Source of the DNA: Streptococcus infantis SK970
Lineage (GTDB): Bacteria; Bacillota; Bacilli; Lactobacillales; Streptococcaceae
Length of the DNA: 64,000 nucleotides
Assembly: GCA_000223255.2 (NCBI GenBank)
Contig: AFUT01000001.1
Location: forward strand, 248,001 to 312,000
Direction of reading: 5' to 3'
In this document: positions 27,600 to 36,699 of the stretch, piece by piece
Layout: each line of letters starts with the position of its first letter
Numbering within the stretch: the stretch's first letter is position 1
Position numbers and translations under genes: made by a program
The notes under the pieces: generated by a model
What the model was told of the DNA's origin: nothing
The model's input: the letters and a program-made list of their open reading frames with translations, nothing else
Databases searched by the model: none

Positions 27600-28883
27600 T
27601 TAATCTTTATTTTCGTATGGCAGAATCAAGTTTAAAAGAATACCTGTCATTGCTGATAGGGCAGTACCTGAAAGAGTAACTGGACCCAGTTTTAGGATTG
27701 CTCCACCAAGTCCAAGTACCAACATTGCACTTGCGATGATAAGGTTACGCATTTGTCCAAAGTCCACACGTTCTTTAATCAATACTTTCAAACCGTTGCT
27801 GGCGATAACTCCGTAAAGAAGGATTGACATTCCACCAAGTACGGCACTAGGGATTGTAGAAATCAAAGCAGTGAATTTACCAAGGAAGCTAAGGGCAATT
27901 GCGATAAAGGCTGCGTTACGGATAACTGAGACAGAAGCGATACGAGTCATACCGATAACCCCTGTGTTTTCACCGTAGGTAGTATTGGCTGGTCCACCTA
28001 GGAAGGCAGATACAGATGTTGCGATACCGTCACCAAGAAGGGTGCGGTGAAGACCTGGTTCTTTCAAGAATTGACGGCCACAGATTTGGCTCAAGACCGT
28101 GTGGTCTCCGATATGTTCTGAAATTGTTACGATAGCGATTGGTAGGATTGCAATTGTTTCAGGACCGAAGTAAAGGTTGTATTCTTTGAAGGCACCGCCT
28201 GTGCTAAATGGTAGGTAGAATCCAGGAACTTCAAACCAGTTAGCTTGAAGAACAGGAGTGAAGTCAACCAAGCCGAGCGCTAGGGCAAAGAGATATCCAC
28301 CAATTATAGCAAAGAGGAAAGGAATGATACGAAGGAATCCTTTTCCTTTTGTATTGATAAAGGCAGCGATGAGGAAGGTAACCACAGCTACAAGAGCATT
28401 TTTCCAGTTGCCATCTGCAACAAGACCAGCATTGGTTACCGCTGAACCTGCAAGACCGAGACCGATAACAATAATCATTGGTCCGATAATGATTGGGGGC
28501 AAGAGTTTATCAATCCATTTTGTACCCGCGAAACGAACACTTGCAGCAACAAGGACATAAACAAAACCAGTTAGGATAACCCCTGTTTGAGCGGCAGAAA
28601 CATCGCCACCCAATTCCTTCATAGCAAGAGACATTGCAGTGATGAAGGCAAAAGAAGAACCGAGATAGACCGGAACTTTAAACCCAGTACATACCATGTA
28701 AATCAGTGTTCCGACACCTGATGCAAAAAGGGCAACAGATACAGGCATTCCCAAAATCAGTGGTACCAAGATGGTGGCACCAAACATGGCGAACACGTGC
28801 TGGAAGCTGAGTAAAATTCCCTTACCAAAAGAAGGACGTTGGTCAACGTCGAGTAACAAATCAACAGTTGATTCTTGTTTCAT
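27600..28883 (-). CDS. pyrP: Uracil permease (UraA/PyrP family)
   Basis: 427 residues, 12-14 membrane segments of the nucleobase-ascorbate transporter family, with VDQRPSFGKGILLSFQHVFAM near the N-terminus, LGSSFAFITAM, and SEHIGDHTVLSQ (NAT signature) near residue 245. It imports uracil by proton symport. Its leader has a PyrR attenuator (28906-29027), so it is repressed when UMP/UTP is high. Confidence 0.95.
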   Translation of the reverse strand: MKQESTVDLLLDVDQRPSFGKGILLSFQHVFAMFGATILVPLILGMPVSVALFASGVGTLIYMVCTGFKVPVYLGSSFAFITAMSLAMKELGGDVSAAQTGVILTGFVYVLVAASVRFAGTKWIDKLLPPIIIGPMIIVIGLGLAGSAVTNAGLVADGNWKNALVAVVTFLIAAFINTKGKGFLRIIPFLFAIIGGYLFALALGLVDFTPVLQANWFEVPGFYLPFSTGGAFKEYNLYFGPETIAILPIAIVTISEHIGDHTVLSQICGRQFLKEPGLHRTLLGDGIATSVSAFLGGPANTTYGENTGVIGMTRIASVSVIRNAAFIAIALSFLGKFTALISTIPSAVLGGMSILLYGVIASNGLKVLIKERVDFGQMRNLIIASAMLVLGLGGAILKLGPVTLSGTALSAMTGILLNLILPYENKD

Positions 28884-28905
28884 AAATACCTCACTTTTTG
28901 GGCAT

Positions 28906-29027
28906 CAAAAAAGAGCCCATTATTTTACAGCAATAGGCTCTCAGAGTAGACTTCTTTAAAAAGAGGATTATCTCATTCTTAAAGAATTTCATATATTTCT
29001 GCGTCTTCGTCACCTCACGGGATGACA
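28906..29027 (-). promoter_or_regulatory. PyrR-dependent attenuator of pyrP
   Basis: On the minus strand a PyrR binding loop with CATCCCGTGAGGTGACG (29008-29027, conserved TCCCGTGAGG core) is followed by a terminator, GAGCCTATT ... AATGGGCTC then T run (28906-28942). Promoter TTTACA-17-TATACT lies at about 29045-29073. This is the classic anti-antiterminator/terminator arrangement for pyrimidine control. Confidence 0.88.
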
Positions 29028-29044
29028 TTAAAAACCTTTGCTTG

Positions 29045-29192
29045 TGATAGTATAGCAGAAAAAATTCGTTTTGTAAACGAATTTTCCTGAGCCTAGAAAT
29101 AAGAGAGCGAGGTATGATTTTGTAAATCATTTTTTCACAATCAAGGAAATAAAGACGCGAGGTATAATCTTGTGAGTATCTATTTAAAATAT
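29045..29192 (-). repeat. Imperfect duplicated segment with pyrP promoter and rsmG terminator hairpin
   Basis: The hairpin AAAATTCGTTT-TGT-AAACGAATTTT near 29050-29076 can terminate leftward rsmG transcripts, yet the -35 of pyrP (TTTACA) lies inside it. About 50 bp to the right (29114-29136) a related hairpin ATGATTTTGTAAATCAT occurs, and both are followed by GAAATAAGAGAGCGAGGT / GAAATAAAGACGCGAGGT. This looks like an old tandem duplication of a ~50-bp unit. Confidence 0.6.
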
Positions 29193-29193
29193 C

Positions 29194-29906
29194 CTAAAGT
29201 GGGCGTTTATTTGGCATACCAGCCTTACGTGGATATTTGTTTGGAGTTTCTTTTTCTTTTCTACAATGGTGATGTAGCGAGGGTCTCCATTAGGAAGTGT
29301 GTAGCTGATGTTATCTTCAACCTTACTAAAGAGAAGGTTGAGAGCATTTTTGGCTTCTGTCAATTCCTCAGGAGCATTACTGGCCTTAAGAGCTAAAAGT
29401 TTTCCACCAACTTTAAGGTAGGGAATGGTTAACTCTGAGAGAACTTGCATGCGAGCAACCGCACGAGCTGTCACAATGTCGAATTGGGCACGGAAGTTAT
29501 TGTCTTGGGCAAAGTCTTCGGCGCGTCCATGGTAGAAATGAACCCCTTCTAAATCAAGTTCCTCAGCCAGAAGCTGAAGGAAGTTAATGCGTTTATTGAG
29601 AGAATCAATGATGGTCACATCTAGCTGAGGGTAGAGAATCTTCATAGGGAGACTTGGGAATCCTGCACCAGCGCCAATATCAAGTAACTTAATTTCTTGG
29701 TTTTCTATCAATCCTTGTAGGATAGGAGCGATGGAATCATAAAAGTGTTTAAGGTAAACCTCTTCCTTTTCAGTAATGGCAGTCAGGTTGATTTTTTGGT
29801 TCCACTCGACTAAGAGTTCGAAATAGCGCTCAAATTGAAATTTTTGCTGGTCAGTAAGATTAATATTCTGTTGGTCAAGTAGTGAGTAAAAAGTTTCTGG
29901 TTTCAT
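29194..29906 (-). pseudogene. rsmG: 16S rRNA (guanine-N7)-methyltransferase RsmG, one-base frameshift
   Basis: Start ATG at 29906 ([18 protein letters not shown]). SAM-binding [14 protein letters not shown] near residue 70, [13 protein letters not shown] near 140. The read frame ends in an unrelated tail; inserting one base in the T5 run 29251-29255 restores [20 protein letters not shown] and a stop at 29194, giving the usual 237 residues. RsmG methylates G527 of 16S rRNA; inactivation confers low-level streptomycin resistance, so a real defect would have a testable phenotype. Confidence 0.92.
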
Positions 29907-30000
29907 AGTTATATCCTTCTTATATATCATCTTATTTTACCACAAAAACATGGAAATTTGATATACTTGTACTAATCTAAAAGCAGAAAGGAAGTATCAA

Positions 30001-30561
30001 ATGAATTGGATTATTTTTGGAGTTTTAACTCTCATTACTTTATTTGTTATTGTTACTTATAATGGTTTAGTTAAAAATCGTATGCAGACCAAGGAAGCTT
30101 GGAGTCAGATTGATGTTCAGTTGAAGCGTCGAAATGATCTCTTACCAAACTTAATTGAAACAGTAAAAGGTTACGCTAAATACGAAAGTTCTACTCTTGA
30201 AAAGGTGACTGAACTCCGTAGACAAGTAGCAGCGGCAACAACACCTGCAGAAGCCATGAAGGCTAGCGATGTACTGACTCGTCAGATATCTGGTATCTTT
30301 GCGGTTGCAGAGAACTATCCTGACTTGAAGGCTAGTGGCAAATTTGCTCACTTACAAGAAGAACTGACTAACACAGAAAACAAAATATCATATTCTCGCC
30401 AACTTTATAACAGTGTCGTTAGCAACTACAATGTTAAATTAGAAACCTTCCCAAGTAATCTGGTTGCGGCTATCTTTGGCTTCAAGGCAGCGGATTTCCT
30501 TCAGACTCCAGAAGAAGAAAAGGCTGTTCCTAGAGTTGATTTTAGTGGTTTAGGTGACTAA
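30001..30561 (+). CDS. lemA: LemA family membrane protein
   Basis: 186 residues. One N-terminal membrane helix ([18 protein letters not shown], about 3-20) followed by the LemA helical core: [37 protein letters not shown]. In many Firmicutes lemA is paired with htpX, as here (htpX starts 1 bp later), implying a role in membrane-protein quality control. Confidence 0.93.
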   Translation: MNWIIFGVLTLITLFVIVTYNGLVKNRMQTKEAWSQIDVQLKRRNDLLPNLIETVKGYAKYESSTLEKVTELRRQVAAATTPAEAMKASDVLTRQISGIFAVAENYPDLKASGKFAHLQEELTNTENKISYSRQLYNSVVSNYNVKLETFPSNLVAAIFGFKAADFLQTPEEEKAVPRVDFSGLGD

Positions 30562-30562
30562 G

Positions 30563-31462
30563 ATGCTGTACAAACAAATCGCTAGTAATAAACGTAAAAC
30601 TTGGGTTTTATTAATTGTTTTCTTTCTTTTGTTAGCTATTGTAGGTTATGCAGTTGGATATCTTTTCATGAACTCAGGATTTGGGGGCGTGACTATAGCC
30701 ATGATTCTTGGCTTTATCTATGCCTTGACCATGATTTTTCAATCTACAGAGATTGTCATGAGTATGAATGGTGCGCGTGAAGTTGATAGGAATGAAGAAC
30801 CAGTTCTCTATCATGTTGTTGAGGATATGGCTATGGTGGCGCAAATTCCTATGCCACGAGTTTATGTCATTGATGACCCGGGTTTGAATGCTTTCGCCAC
30901 AGGTTCGAATCCTCAAAATGCTGCTGTAGCAGCAACATCAGGACTTCTAGAGATCATGAATCGTGAGGAATTAGAATCTGTAATCGGGCATGAAGTTAGT
31001 CATATTCGTAACTTAGATATTCGAATCTCTACCATTGCTGTTGCTCTTGCCAGTGCCATTACCCTTTTATCAAGTATGGCAGGTCGTATGATGTGGTGGG
31101 GTGGAGCATCACGTAGTAGAAGAAATAGTGACCGTGACAGTGGAGGACTTGAAGTGATTATGCTAGTCATTTCTCTCTTAGCCATAGTTCTGGCACCTCT
31201 TGCAGCAACTTTAGTGCAATTAGCTATTTCTCGCCAACGAGAATTTTTAGCAGATGCTTCAAGCGTAGAATTAACTCGTAATCCGCAAGGGATGATCAAT
31301 GCTTTACAAAAATTAGACAATAGTCAACCCATGAGTCATCATGTGGATGATGCTAGTAGTGCACTTTATATTAACGATCCTCAAAAACCAGGTTTCTTGA
31401 AAAAACTATTTTATACGCATCCACCCATTTCAGAACGGATTGAGCGTTTGAAACATATGTAA
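30563..31462 (+). CDS. htpX: HtpX membrane zinc metalloprotease
   Basis: 299 residues from the ATG at 30563 (the GTG at 30554 lies inside lemA). Two N-terminal helices, HEVSH zinc motif ([13 protein letters not shown] near 140), two further helices (about 160 and 200) and the third ligand region [13 protein letters not shown]. It degrades misfolded membrane proteins. Ends at the terminator 31463. Confidence 0.95.
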   Translation: MLYKQIASNKRKTWVLLIVFFLLLAIVGYAVGYLFMNSGFGGVTIAMILGFIYALTMIFQSTEIVMSMNGAREVDRNEEPVLYHVVEDMAMVAQIPMPRVYVIDDPGLNAFATGSNPQNAAVAATSGLLEIMNREELESVIGHEVSHIRNLDIRISTIAVALASAITLLSSMAGRMMWWGGASRSRRNSDRDSGGLEVIMLVISLLAIVLAPLAATLVQLAISRQREFLADASSVELTRNPQGMINALQKLDNSQPMSHHVDDASSALYINDPQKPGFLKKLFYTHPPISERIERLKHM

Positions 31463-31494
31463 AAAACATCCAGAGGTTTTCTCTGGATGTTTTA
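31463..31494. terminator. Bidirectional terminator htpX / ABC-F gene
   Basis: AAAACATCCAGAG / CTCTGGATGTTTT stem with short loop between convergent genes. Confidence 0.92.
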
Positions 31495-31504
31495 TTTCCA
31501 AAAG

Positions 31505-33031
31505 TTAAAGATCTTGTAAATCAACTACTTCTAAACCATGCTCTGTCAGACGATAGAAACTCGTACAGACTTCTTTTAAGAAACGTCGATTATGCGAAAC
31601 AGTGACAAGACCACCAGAATAATTGGCAAAGAGTTTTCTGATTTCTGGTTGAGAAGTTGGAGAAAAATTTCGTGTGGGTTCATCCAGAAGGAGAAAGTTT
31701 GGTTTTCGCAGAACTAAATTCAAAAGAAGGAGTTTACCTTGTTGACCACCAGATAAGGAGTGGATTTGGTGGTGCATCTCTGGATAGCTGAAATTAAGAC
31801 TGGCTAAGTGAGATTGGATCTTCTGTATTTCATCCTTGTGTCCAGTTTGGCTGAGAAATTCTACTGGGGATAGATCCAATTGCAATGTTTCTTGGTAATC
31901 TTGTGGCATAAATCCAAGCGAAATCTCTCTTTTGCCGCTTAGTAGTCGATGTAACTTTGCTAAAAGAGTGGATTTGCCAACGCCATTGGGACCGATAATG
32001 CCGATTTTATCTTGACCACGGACAGTTAATTGTAGCCCTTGAGACAGAATTCGTTGGCCAATGGATAAAGTCTCATTTTCTAGTCGAACTAAGACTTTTG
32101 AAGCCGCTAATGGCTCTATATCTGAAAAGAAAAGTTGGATTTGTTCCTCTTCAAGTGGTTTTTGGGTCATGGACTGAGCTGCTTTTTCGTAGCGTTTTTC
32201 TTGTGAAAGAACATTTTTCATCTTTTTAGCTAATAGGCGCCCAGCAACATCATTTTTAGTATTTCGCAAGGCAGTTTCGACATTTTGCTTGACTCGGCGA
32301 TGCTTTTCCATGGTTTTTTCATAGGCTCTCTGGTCGTTGGCAGCTTGCTGGCTTTGTCTGACAAAATTAGCCTTTCTCTGGTCACTATAGCTATCGTAGT
32401 CTAAATGCTCTACTAGCGTTTCCGCTTCTTTCCGGTGCTTTATCAGTCGTAAGTGGATAATGGTGTCTGCTGTTTGAGAAAGAAAGTCTTCATCATGAGA
32501 AATGAAAATAACGGTCTGCCTCATCTTTTGAATCTGACTTTTTAGCCAATCAATCGTCTCAAGATCTAGGTCATTTGAAGGTTCATCTAAAAATAGAATT
32601 TCAAAGGGTTTAGCCAATTCATGGATGAGCTGAATTTTCAAAGCTTCGCCACCCGAGAGGCTACCAAGCTCTTGGTCACTAGAAAAACGATTGCTGTTAA
32701 AGTGTAATTCATCAGACAAGCGATAGAGAATGCTGTAGTCCAAATCTGTAGACTCTAAAAAGAAGTAGTCCTGTAAAGATTTTTTCTTCAGTTCTTCAGC
32801 TAGCTGTTGAGGAATGTAGGCCAGGGACTGAAGGTCAGACTGGATTTCTCCCCTGATAGTGAAATCAGCTAATCTTTCCCCCATTAAAGTTCGCAGTAAG
32901 GTTGATTTTCCATTGCCTTCTTCGCCGATAATAGCGACCTTTTCTCCGTCTTGGATGGTGATATTTAAATCGGAAACAAGGTCTCGTAAATCTTTGTTTT
33001 GTGTGATAGTCAGATGATTGATGTTTATCAT
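31505..33031 (-). CDS. ABC-F family ATPase (ribosome-associated, possible antibiotic-protection type)
   Basis: 508 residues from the ATG at 33031 (MININHLTITQNKDLRD); the longer frame upstream would run through the terminator hairpin. Two ABC cassettes with no membrane helices: Walker A GEEGNGKST and GPNGVGKST, signatures LSGGE and LSGGQ, Walker B with FLDEPSNDLDL and LLLDEPTRN. The second ATPase half has the atypical DEPTRNFSPTSQP in place of DEPTNxLD. A charged coiled-coil linker of about 80 residues (DQRKANFVRQSQQAANDQRA onward) separates the cassettes and would reach toward the peptidyl-transferase centre. The leader looks like an antibiotic-responsive attenuator. Confidence 0.9.
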   Translation of the reverse strand: MININHLTITQNKDLRDLVSDLNITIQDGEKVAIIGEEGNGKSTLLRTLMGERLADFTIRGEIQSDLQSLAYIPQQLAEELKKKSLQDYFFLESTDLDYSILYRLSDELHFNSNRFSSDQELGSLSGGEALKIQLIHELAKPFEILFLDEPSNDLDLETIDWLKSQIQKMRQTVIFISHDEDFLSQTADTIIHLRLIKHRKEAETLVEHLDYDSYSDQRKANFVRQSQQAANDQRAYEKTMEKHRRVKQNVETALRNTKNDVAGRLLAKKMKNVLSQEKRYEKAAQSMTQKPLEEEQIQLFFSDIEPLAASKVLVRLENETLSIGQRILSQGLQLTVRGQDKIGIIGPNGVGKSTLLAKLHRLLSGKREISLGFMPQDYQETLQLDLSPVEFLSQTGHKDEIQKIQSHLASLNFSYPEMHHQIHSLSGGQQGKLLLLNLVLRKPNFLLLDEPTRNFSPTSQPEIRKLFANYSGGLVTVSHNRRFLKEVCTSFYRLTEHGLEVVDLQDL

Positions 33032-33065
33032 ATTATTGCACTTTCTAGAATGTCCATATTGCATA

Positions 33066-33152
33066 ACAAAAAGCTCTACTTTACCTAGTAGAGCCAATTG
33101 TCTATGTCAAAAAACTCTTTTAAAAGGGCTGAAAATCCAGCAGAAAAAAGAG
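33066..33152 (-). promoter_or_regulatory. Two tandem terminator-like hairpins in the ABC-F leader
   Basis: On the minus strand, first a stem CTCTTTT ... AAAAGAG enclosing GCTG-CAGC and followed by TTTTTTG (33108-33152); then a stronger stem GGCTCTAC-TAGGTAAA-GTAGAGC followed by TTTTTG (33066-33095), ending about 35 nt before the ABC-F ATG. They could stop transcription unless antitermination occurs. Confidence 0.8.
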
Positions 33153-33209
33153 CACACAAAAAGAGACAAGAACAAGATCTACTAAATAAAGGTTCTTTAT
33201 TTGATAGAC

Positions 33210-33221
33210 TTAGTTGTTCAT
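33210..33221 (-). CDS. Three-codon leader ORF (MNN) upstream of ABC-F gene
   Basis: ATG AAC AAC TAA on the minus strand, preceded by GGAGGTAAGGGAGAC, an unusually strong ribosome site for a three-residue peptide. It lies about 32 nt after the promoter and before the attenuator hairpins. Very short leader peptides are known upstream of antibiotic-inducible ABC-F genes such as Listeria lmo0919. Confidence 0.65.
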   Translation of the reverse strand: MNN

Positions 33222-33252
33222 GTCTCCCTTACCTCCGAGTATTGTTGCAATC

Positions 33253-33281
33253 ATCATACTCTTTTTGAGAAAATTTGTCAA
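33253..33281 (-). promoter_or_regulatory. ABC-F gene promoter
   Basis: TTGACA (33276-33281) and TATGAT (33253-33258) on the minus strand with 17-bp spacing; predicted transcript start near 33246 leaves a leader of about 215 nt. Confidence 0.78.
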
Positions 33282-33306
33282 GATTAAGCCAGAAAATCCT
33301 CTATTT

Positions 33307-33636
33307 TTAAAGACCAAAAACAGGCCCATAAAGTGTCAACGTATGTTTAACGTGATCGTAGTGAAACTTATCATAGTTTCGCCAAGCAGTGCGAGCCTGG
33401 TCGTTTAGTTTTAGACTACCAAGTCCAATCAAAAGGCTAGTCCGTTGGTAAAAAGTTTCCAGTTCAATTAAGATGGCGTTGTCTACTTTCTCAGCTTTTT
33501 TAAGTGCTCTGAGAATTTCGTCTATATTTTGCTGTAAGCGTAGGTCATCAGGCAAGCCCTGTTTACAACTTTGTATTGTTTGGTTTAATTCTGAGACTAA
33601 TTGATAGGCTTTAGTTAAAAGGGCTTTGTCTTCCAT
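33307..33636 (-). CDS. Uncharacterised small helical protein
   Basis: 109 residues, mostly helical: LLTKAYQLVSELNQTIQSCK, LQQNIDEILRALKKAEK, then ETFYQRTSLLIGLGSLKLND and WRNYDKFHYDHVKHTLTLYG. No motif I can name; the size and four-helix look recall bacteriocin-immunity folds, but without sequence hallmarks I do not claim that. GGAGGACGC site before the ATG. Confidence 0.65.
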   Translation of the reverse strand: MEDKALLTKAYQLVSELNQTIQSCKQGLPDDLRLQQNIDEILRALKKAEKVDNAILIELETFYQRTSLLIGLGSLKLNDQARTAWRNYDKFHYDHVKHTLTLYGPVFGL

Positions 33637-33805
33637 ATGAGCGTCCTCCTTTGCCCATGTATTGATGCCTATAGTATAGCACTAAAAACAAAATATGTCA
33701 TAGTAAATATATCAAAAAACACAGAAAGGTGTTTTAAAAGTTTAGAAGCCTTACTTGACCTCCTTTCATGGTATAATCAAGGAAGTAAATCTTTATGGAG
33801 GAAGT

Positions 33806-34348
33806 ATGAAATTAAATATTCAAGAAGTTCGTAAGCAGCCTGAAGGTTTGTATTTTGAGCAAACTCTAGACCTGTCAGCTGACTTACGTAAACGTAATCA
33901 AGAAATTATAGATGTAAAAGATATTGTAGCAGTAGGAAAAGTCCAGTACGAAGACCGTATGTTTTTCCTAGACTATCAACTGTCTTATACCATCGTACTT
34001 GCTTCTAGTCGTAGTATGGAACCTGTTGAGTTAGCAGAGTCTTATCCAGTGACAGAAGTCTTTATGGAAGATGCTACCAATCAACTGGACCAAGAAGTTC
34101 TTGATGATGACTTGGTTTTACCTATCGAAAATGGTGAAATCGACCTGGCTGAAAGTGTTTCGGATAATATCTTGCTAAACATTCCAATAAAGGTCTTAAC
34201 AGCAGAAGAAGAAGCAGGTCAGGGATTTGTTTCTGGAAATGACTGGCAAATCATGACTGAGGAAGAATATCAAGCTCAACAAGCAATTAAGAAAGAAGAA
34301 AGTAGTCCGTTTGCAGGTTTACAAGGGCTGTTTGATGGAGACGAATAG
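33806..34348 (+). CDS. YceD family (DUF177) protein
   Basis: 180 residues from the ATG at 33806 (TATGGAGGAAG site; the upstream Met lies before it). DUF177 members are linked to 23S rRNA metabolism and usually sit next to rpmF; here the acidic C-terminus ends FAGLQGLFDGDE. Its stop TAG overlaps directly into the nth ATG, so the two are coupled. Confidence 0.85.
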   Translation: MKLNIQEVRKQPEGLYFEQTLDLSADLRKRNQEIIDVKDIVAVGKVQYEDRMFFLDYQLSYTIVLASSRSMEPVELAESYPVTEVFMEDATNQLDQEVLDDDLVLPIENGEIDLAESVSDNILLNIPIKVLTAEEEAGQGFVSGNDWQIMTEEEYQAQQAIKKEESSPFAGLQGLFDGDE

Positions 34349-34978
34349 ATGGTTTTATCCAAGAAACGTGCCCGTCATGTCATTGAGGAAATCATAGCTC
34401 TTTTTCCAGATGCAAAACCTAGTCTAGATTTTCGCAATCATTTTGAACTTTTAGTTGCAGTTATGTTGTCTGCTCAGACGACAGATGCTGCAGTAAACAA
34501 AGCAACTCCAGCTCTCTTTGCAGCTCTTCCAACACCTCAAGCTATGGCAGAAGCAAGTGAGAGTGAAATTGCTTCACATATTTCTCGTTTGGGACTTTAC
34601 CGTAACAAGGCCAAATTCCTCAAGAAATGTGCGCAACAGTTATTAGAAGATTTTGACGGTCAAGTTCCTCAGACTAGAGAAGAATTAGAAAGCTTGGCGG
34701 GAGTCGGACGTAAAACAGCAAATGTTGTGATGAGTGTAGGATTCGGGATACCAGCTTTTGCAGTGGATACTCATGTGGAACGCATCTGCAAACACCATGA
34801 TATTGTTAAAAAATCAGCTACACCATTAGAAGTTGAAAAACGTGTCATGGATGTATTACCACCAGAAGAGTGGTTGGCAGCTCATCAGGCTATGATTTAC
34901 TTTGGTAGAGCCATCTGTCATCCGAAAAATCCAGAATGCGAACACTATCCACAATTGTATGATTTTAGTTCATTATAA
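34349..34978 (+). CDS. nth: Endonuclease III
   Basis: 209 residues. HhH motif LESLAGVGRKTANVVMSVGFG with the catalytic Lys of the family, and VDTHVERICKHHDIV with the catalytic Asp. The C-terminal iron-sulphur motif is incomplete: only the first two cysteines (C-x6-C in AICHPKNPECEHYP) remain of the usual C-x6-C-x2-C-x5-C. It excises oxidised pyrimidines in base-excision repair; the cluster is probably absent, as reported for some other EndoIII homologues. Confidence 0.9.
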   Translation: MVLSKKRARHVIEEIIALFPDAKPSLDFRNHFELLVAVMLSAQTTDAAVNKATPALFAALPTPQAMAEASESEIASHISRLGLYRNKAKFLKKCAQQLLEDFDGQVPQTREELESLAGVGRKTANVVMSVGFGIPAFAVDTHVERICKHHDIVKKSATPLEVEKRVMDVLPPEEWLAAHQAMIYFGRAICHPKNPECEHYPQLYDFSSL

Positions 34979-35001
34979 GGTCAAATATTGAATGTTTTTA
35001 C

Positions 35002-35180
35002 TTGCTTTGAACTGGGCTTTGTGATATAGTAAGGACAATAAAATATTCCTTTAAACCTGTCCCGTGAGGCAGGCAAGGAGCTCGATAAAGTAGAAGGGTA
35101 AGTCTATGCTGTTTGCAGTATGGCTCGCTTAATGATACATTCTCAAGTCTCCTTGTGTAAGGAGACTTTTCTTTTTGGAG
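35002..35180 (+). promoter_or_regulatory. pyrR-pyrB-carAB promoter and PyrR attenuator
   Basis: Promoter TTGCTT (35002) and TATAGT (35025) with 17-bp spacing. PyrR loop AACCTGTCCCGTGAGGCAGG at about 35054-35073 carries the conserved TCCCGTGAGG. The terminator AGTCTCCTTG-TGT-AAGGAGACTTTTC is at 35146-35176, immediately before pyrR. High UMP/UTP lets PyrR bind and favours termination. Confidence 0.93.
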
Positions 35181-35187
35181 GTTTGTC

Positions 35188-35709
35188 ATGAAGACAAAAG
35201 AAGTTGTAGACGAATTAACCGTCAAGCGGGCAATTACGCGTATCACTTATGAAATTATCGAACGCAACAAAGATTTGAATAAAATCGTCTTGGCTGGTAT
35301 TAAAACTCGTGGTGTCTTTATCGCCCACCGTATCCAAGAGCGCTTGGAACAATTGGAAAATATTTCTGTTCCCGTTGTAGAATTAGATACCAAACCTTTC
35401 CGTGATGATGTCAAAATTGGTGAGGATACTTCCTTGATTTCTGTCGATGTGACAGATCGCGAAGTTATTTTGGTTGATGATGTACTTTACACAGGGCGTA
35501 CAATCCGTGCTGCTATCGATAACATTGTCGGGCATGGTCGTCCTGCTCGTGTAAGTCTAGCAGTACTAGTGGACCGTGGACACAGAGAATTGCCAATTCG
35601 TCCAGATTACGTTGGGAAAAATATTCCAACCAGTCGTTCTGAAGAAATCATCGTTGAGATGACAGAACTTGATGGCCAAGATAGAGTTTTGATTACTGAA
35701 GAAGCTTAA
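35188..35709 (+). CDS. pyrR: Bifunctional PyrR regulator / uracil phosphoribosyltransferase
   Basis: 173 residues. PRPP-binding motif [14 protein letters not shown] near residues 93-106; basic N-terminal half binds the RNA loops found at 35054 and 29008. It both represses pyr transcription and makes UMP from uracil. First gene of the operon, 17 bp ahead of pyrB. Confidence 0.97.
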   Translation: MKTKEVVDELTVKRAITRITYEIIERNKDLNKIVLAGIKTRGVFIAHRIQERLEQLENISVPVVELDTKPFRDDVKIGEDTSLISVDVTDREVILVDDVLYTGRTIRAAIDNIVGHGRPARVSLAVLVDRGHRELPIRPDYVGKNIPTSRSEEIIVEMTELDGQDRVLITEEA

Positions 35710-35726
35710 AAGCTAAAGGAGTAGCC

Positions 35727-36650
35727 ATGTCAGAAAATCAACAAAAACTGCAACATGTGGTGTCCATGGAAGATCTCACTGTAGATCAGGTTATAAAATT
35801 GATTAAACGAGGGATCGAGTTTAAAAATGGAGCCCAGTTACCCTACGAAGACCATCCTATTGTTTCCAACCTTTTCTTTGAAAATTCGACAAGAACTCAT
35901 AAATCTTTCGAAGTTGCAGAGATTAAACTGGGAATGGAACGAATTGATTTTGATGTAAAGACAAGTTCAGTGAACAAGGGTGAGACACTCTATGATACAA
36001 TCCTGACCTTGTCTGCACTCGGTGTAGATATCTGTGTTATTCGACACCCAGAGGTTGATTACTACAGGGAATTGATTGCTAGTCCAACCATTACGACATC
36101 TATTATCAATGGTGGTGATGGCTCAGGGCAACATCCTAGTCAGAGTCTGCTTGATTTGATGACAATTTATGAAGAATTTGGCCGTTTCGAAGGGCTCAAG
36201 GTTGCGATTGCTGGTGACTTAGATCATTCACGTGTTGCCAAGTCCAATATGCAGATTTTGAAACGCTTAGGTGCTGAACTTTATTTTGCAGGACCTGAGG
36301 AATGGAGAAGTCAAGAGTTTTCAAACTATGGTCAGTTTGTAACCATTGATGAGATTGTTGATCAGGTGGATGTTTTGATGTTGCTTCGAGTTCAACATGA
36401 ACGCCACGAAAGTGGAGCAGTTTTCTCAAAAGAAGACTATCACGCTCGACATGGCTTGAACCAAGAACGCTATAATCGCTTAAAAGAAAAAGCAATCATT
36501 ATGCATCCAGCTCCAGTAAACAGAGATGTAGAAATTGCAGATCATTTGGTGGAAGCACCAAAATCACGCATTGTCCAACAAATGACCAATGGAGTCTTTG
36601 TTCGAATGGCAATCTTAGAATCCGTATTGGCAAGTAGAAAAGCCAAATAA
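35727..36650 (+). CDS. pyrB: Aspartate carbamoyltransferase catalytic subunit
   Basis: 307 residues. Carbamoyl-phosphate motif [15 protein letters not shown] (near 51-65), [17 protein letters not shown] and the [10 protein letters not shown] loop of ATCases. No pyrI follows, as usual in Firmicutes. It makes carbamoyl-aspartate, the first committed pyrimidine step. Confidence 0.97.
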   Translation: MSENQQKLQHVVSMEDLTVDQVIKLIKRGIEFKNGAQLPYEDHPIVSNLFFENSTRTHKSFEVAEIKLGMERIDFDVKTSSVNKGETLYDTILTLSALGVDICVIRHPEVDYYRELIASPTITTSIINGGDGSGQHPSQSLLDLMTIYEEFGRFEGLKVAIAGDLDHSRVAKSNMQILKRLGAELYFAGPEEWRSQEFSNYGQFVTIDEIVDQVDVLMLLRVQHERHESGAVFSKEDYHARHGLNQERYNRLKEKAIIMHPAPVNRDVEIADHLVEAPKSRIVQQMTNGVFVRMAILESVLASRKAK

Positions 36651-36699
36651 GACACAAAACGTTAAAAGACGCCAGTGAGCGTCCACGAGAGGTGAAAAT

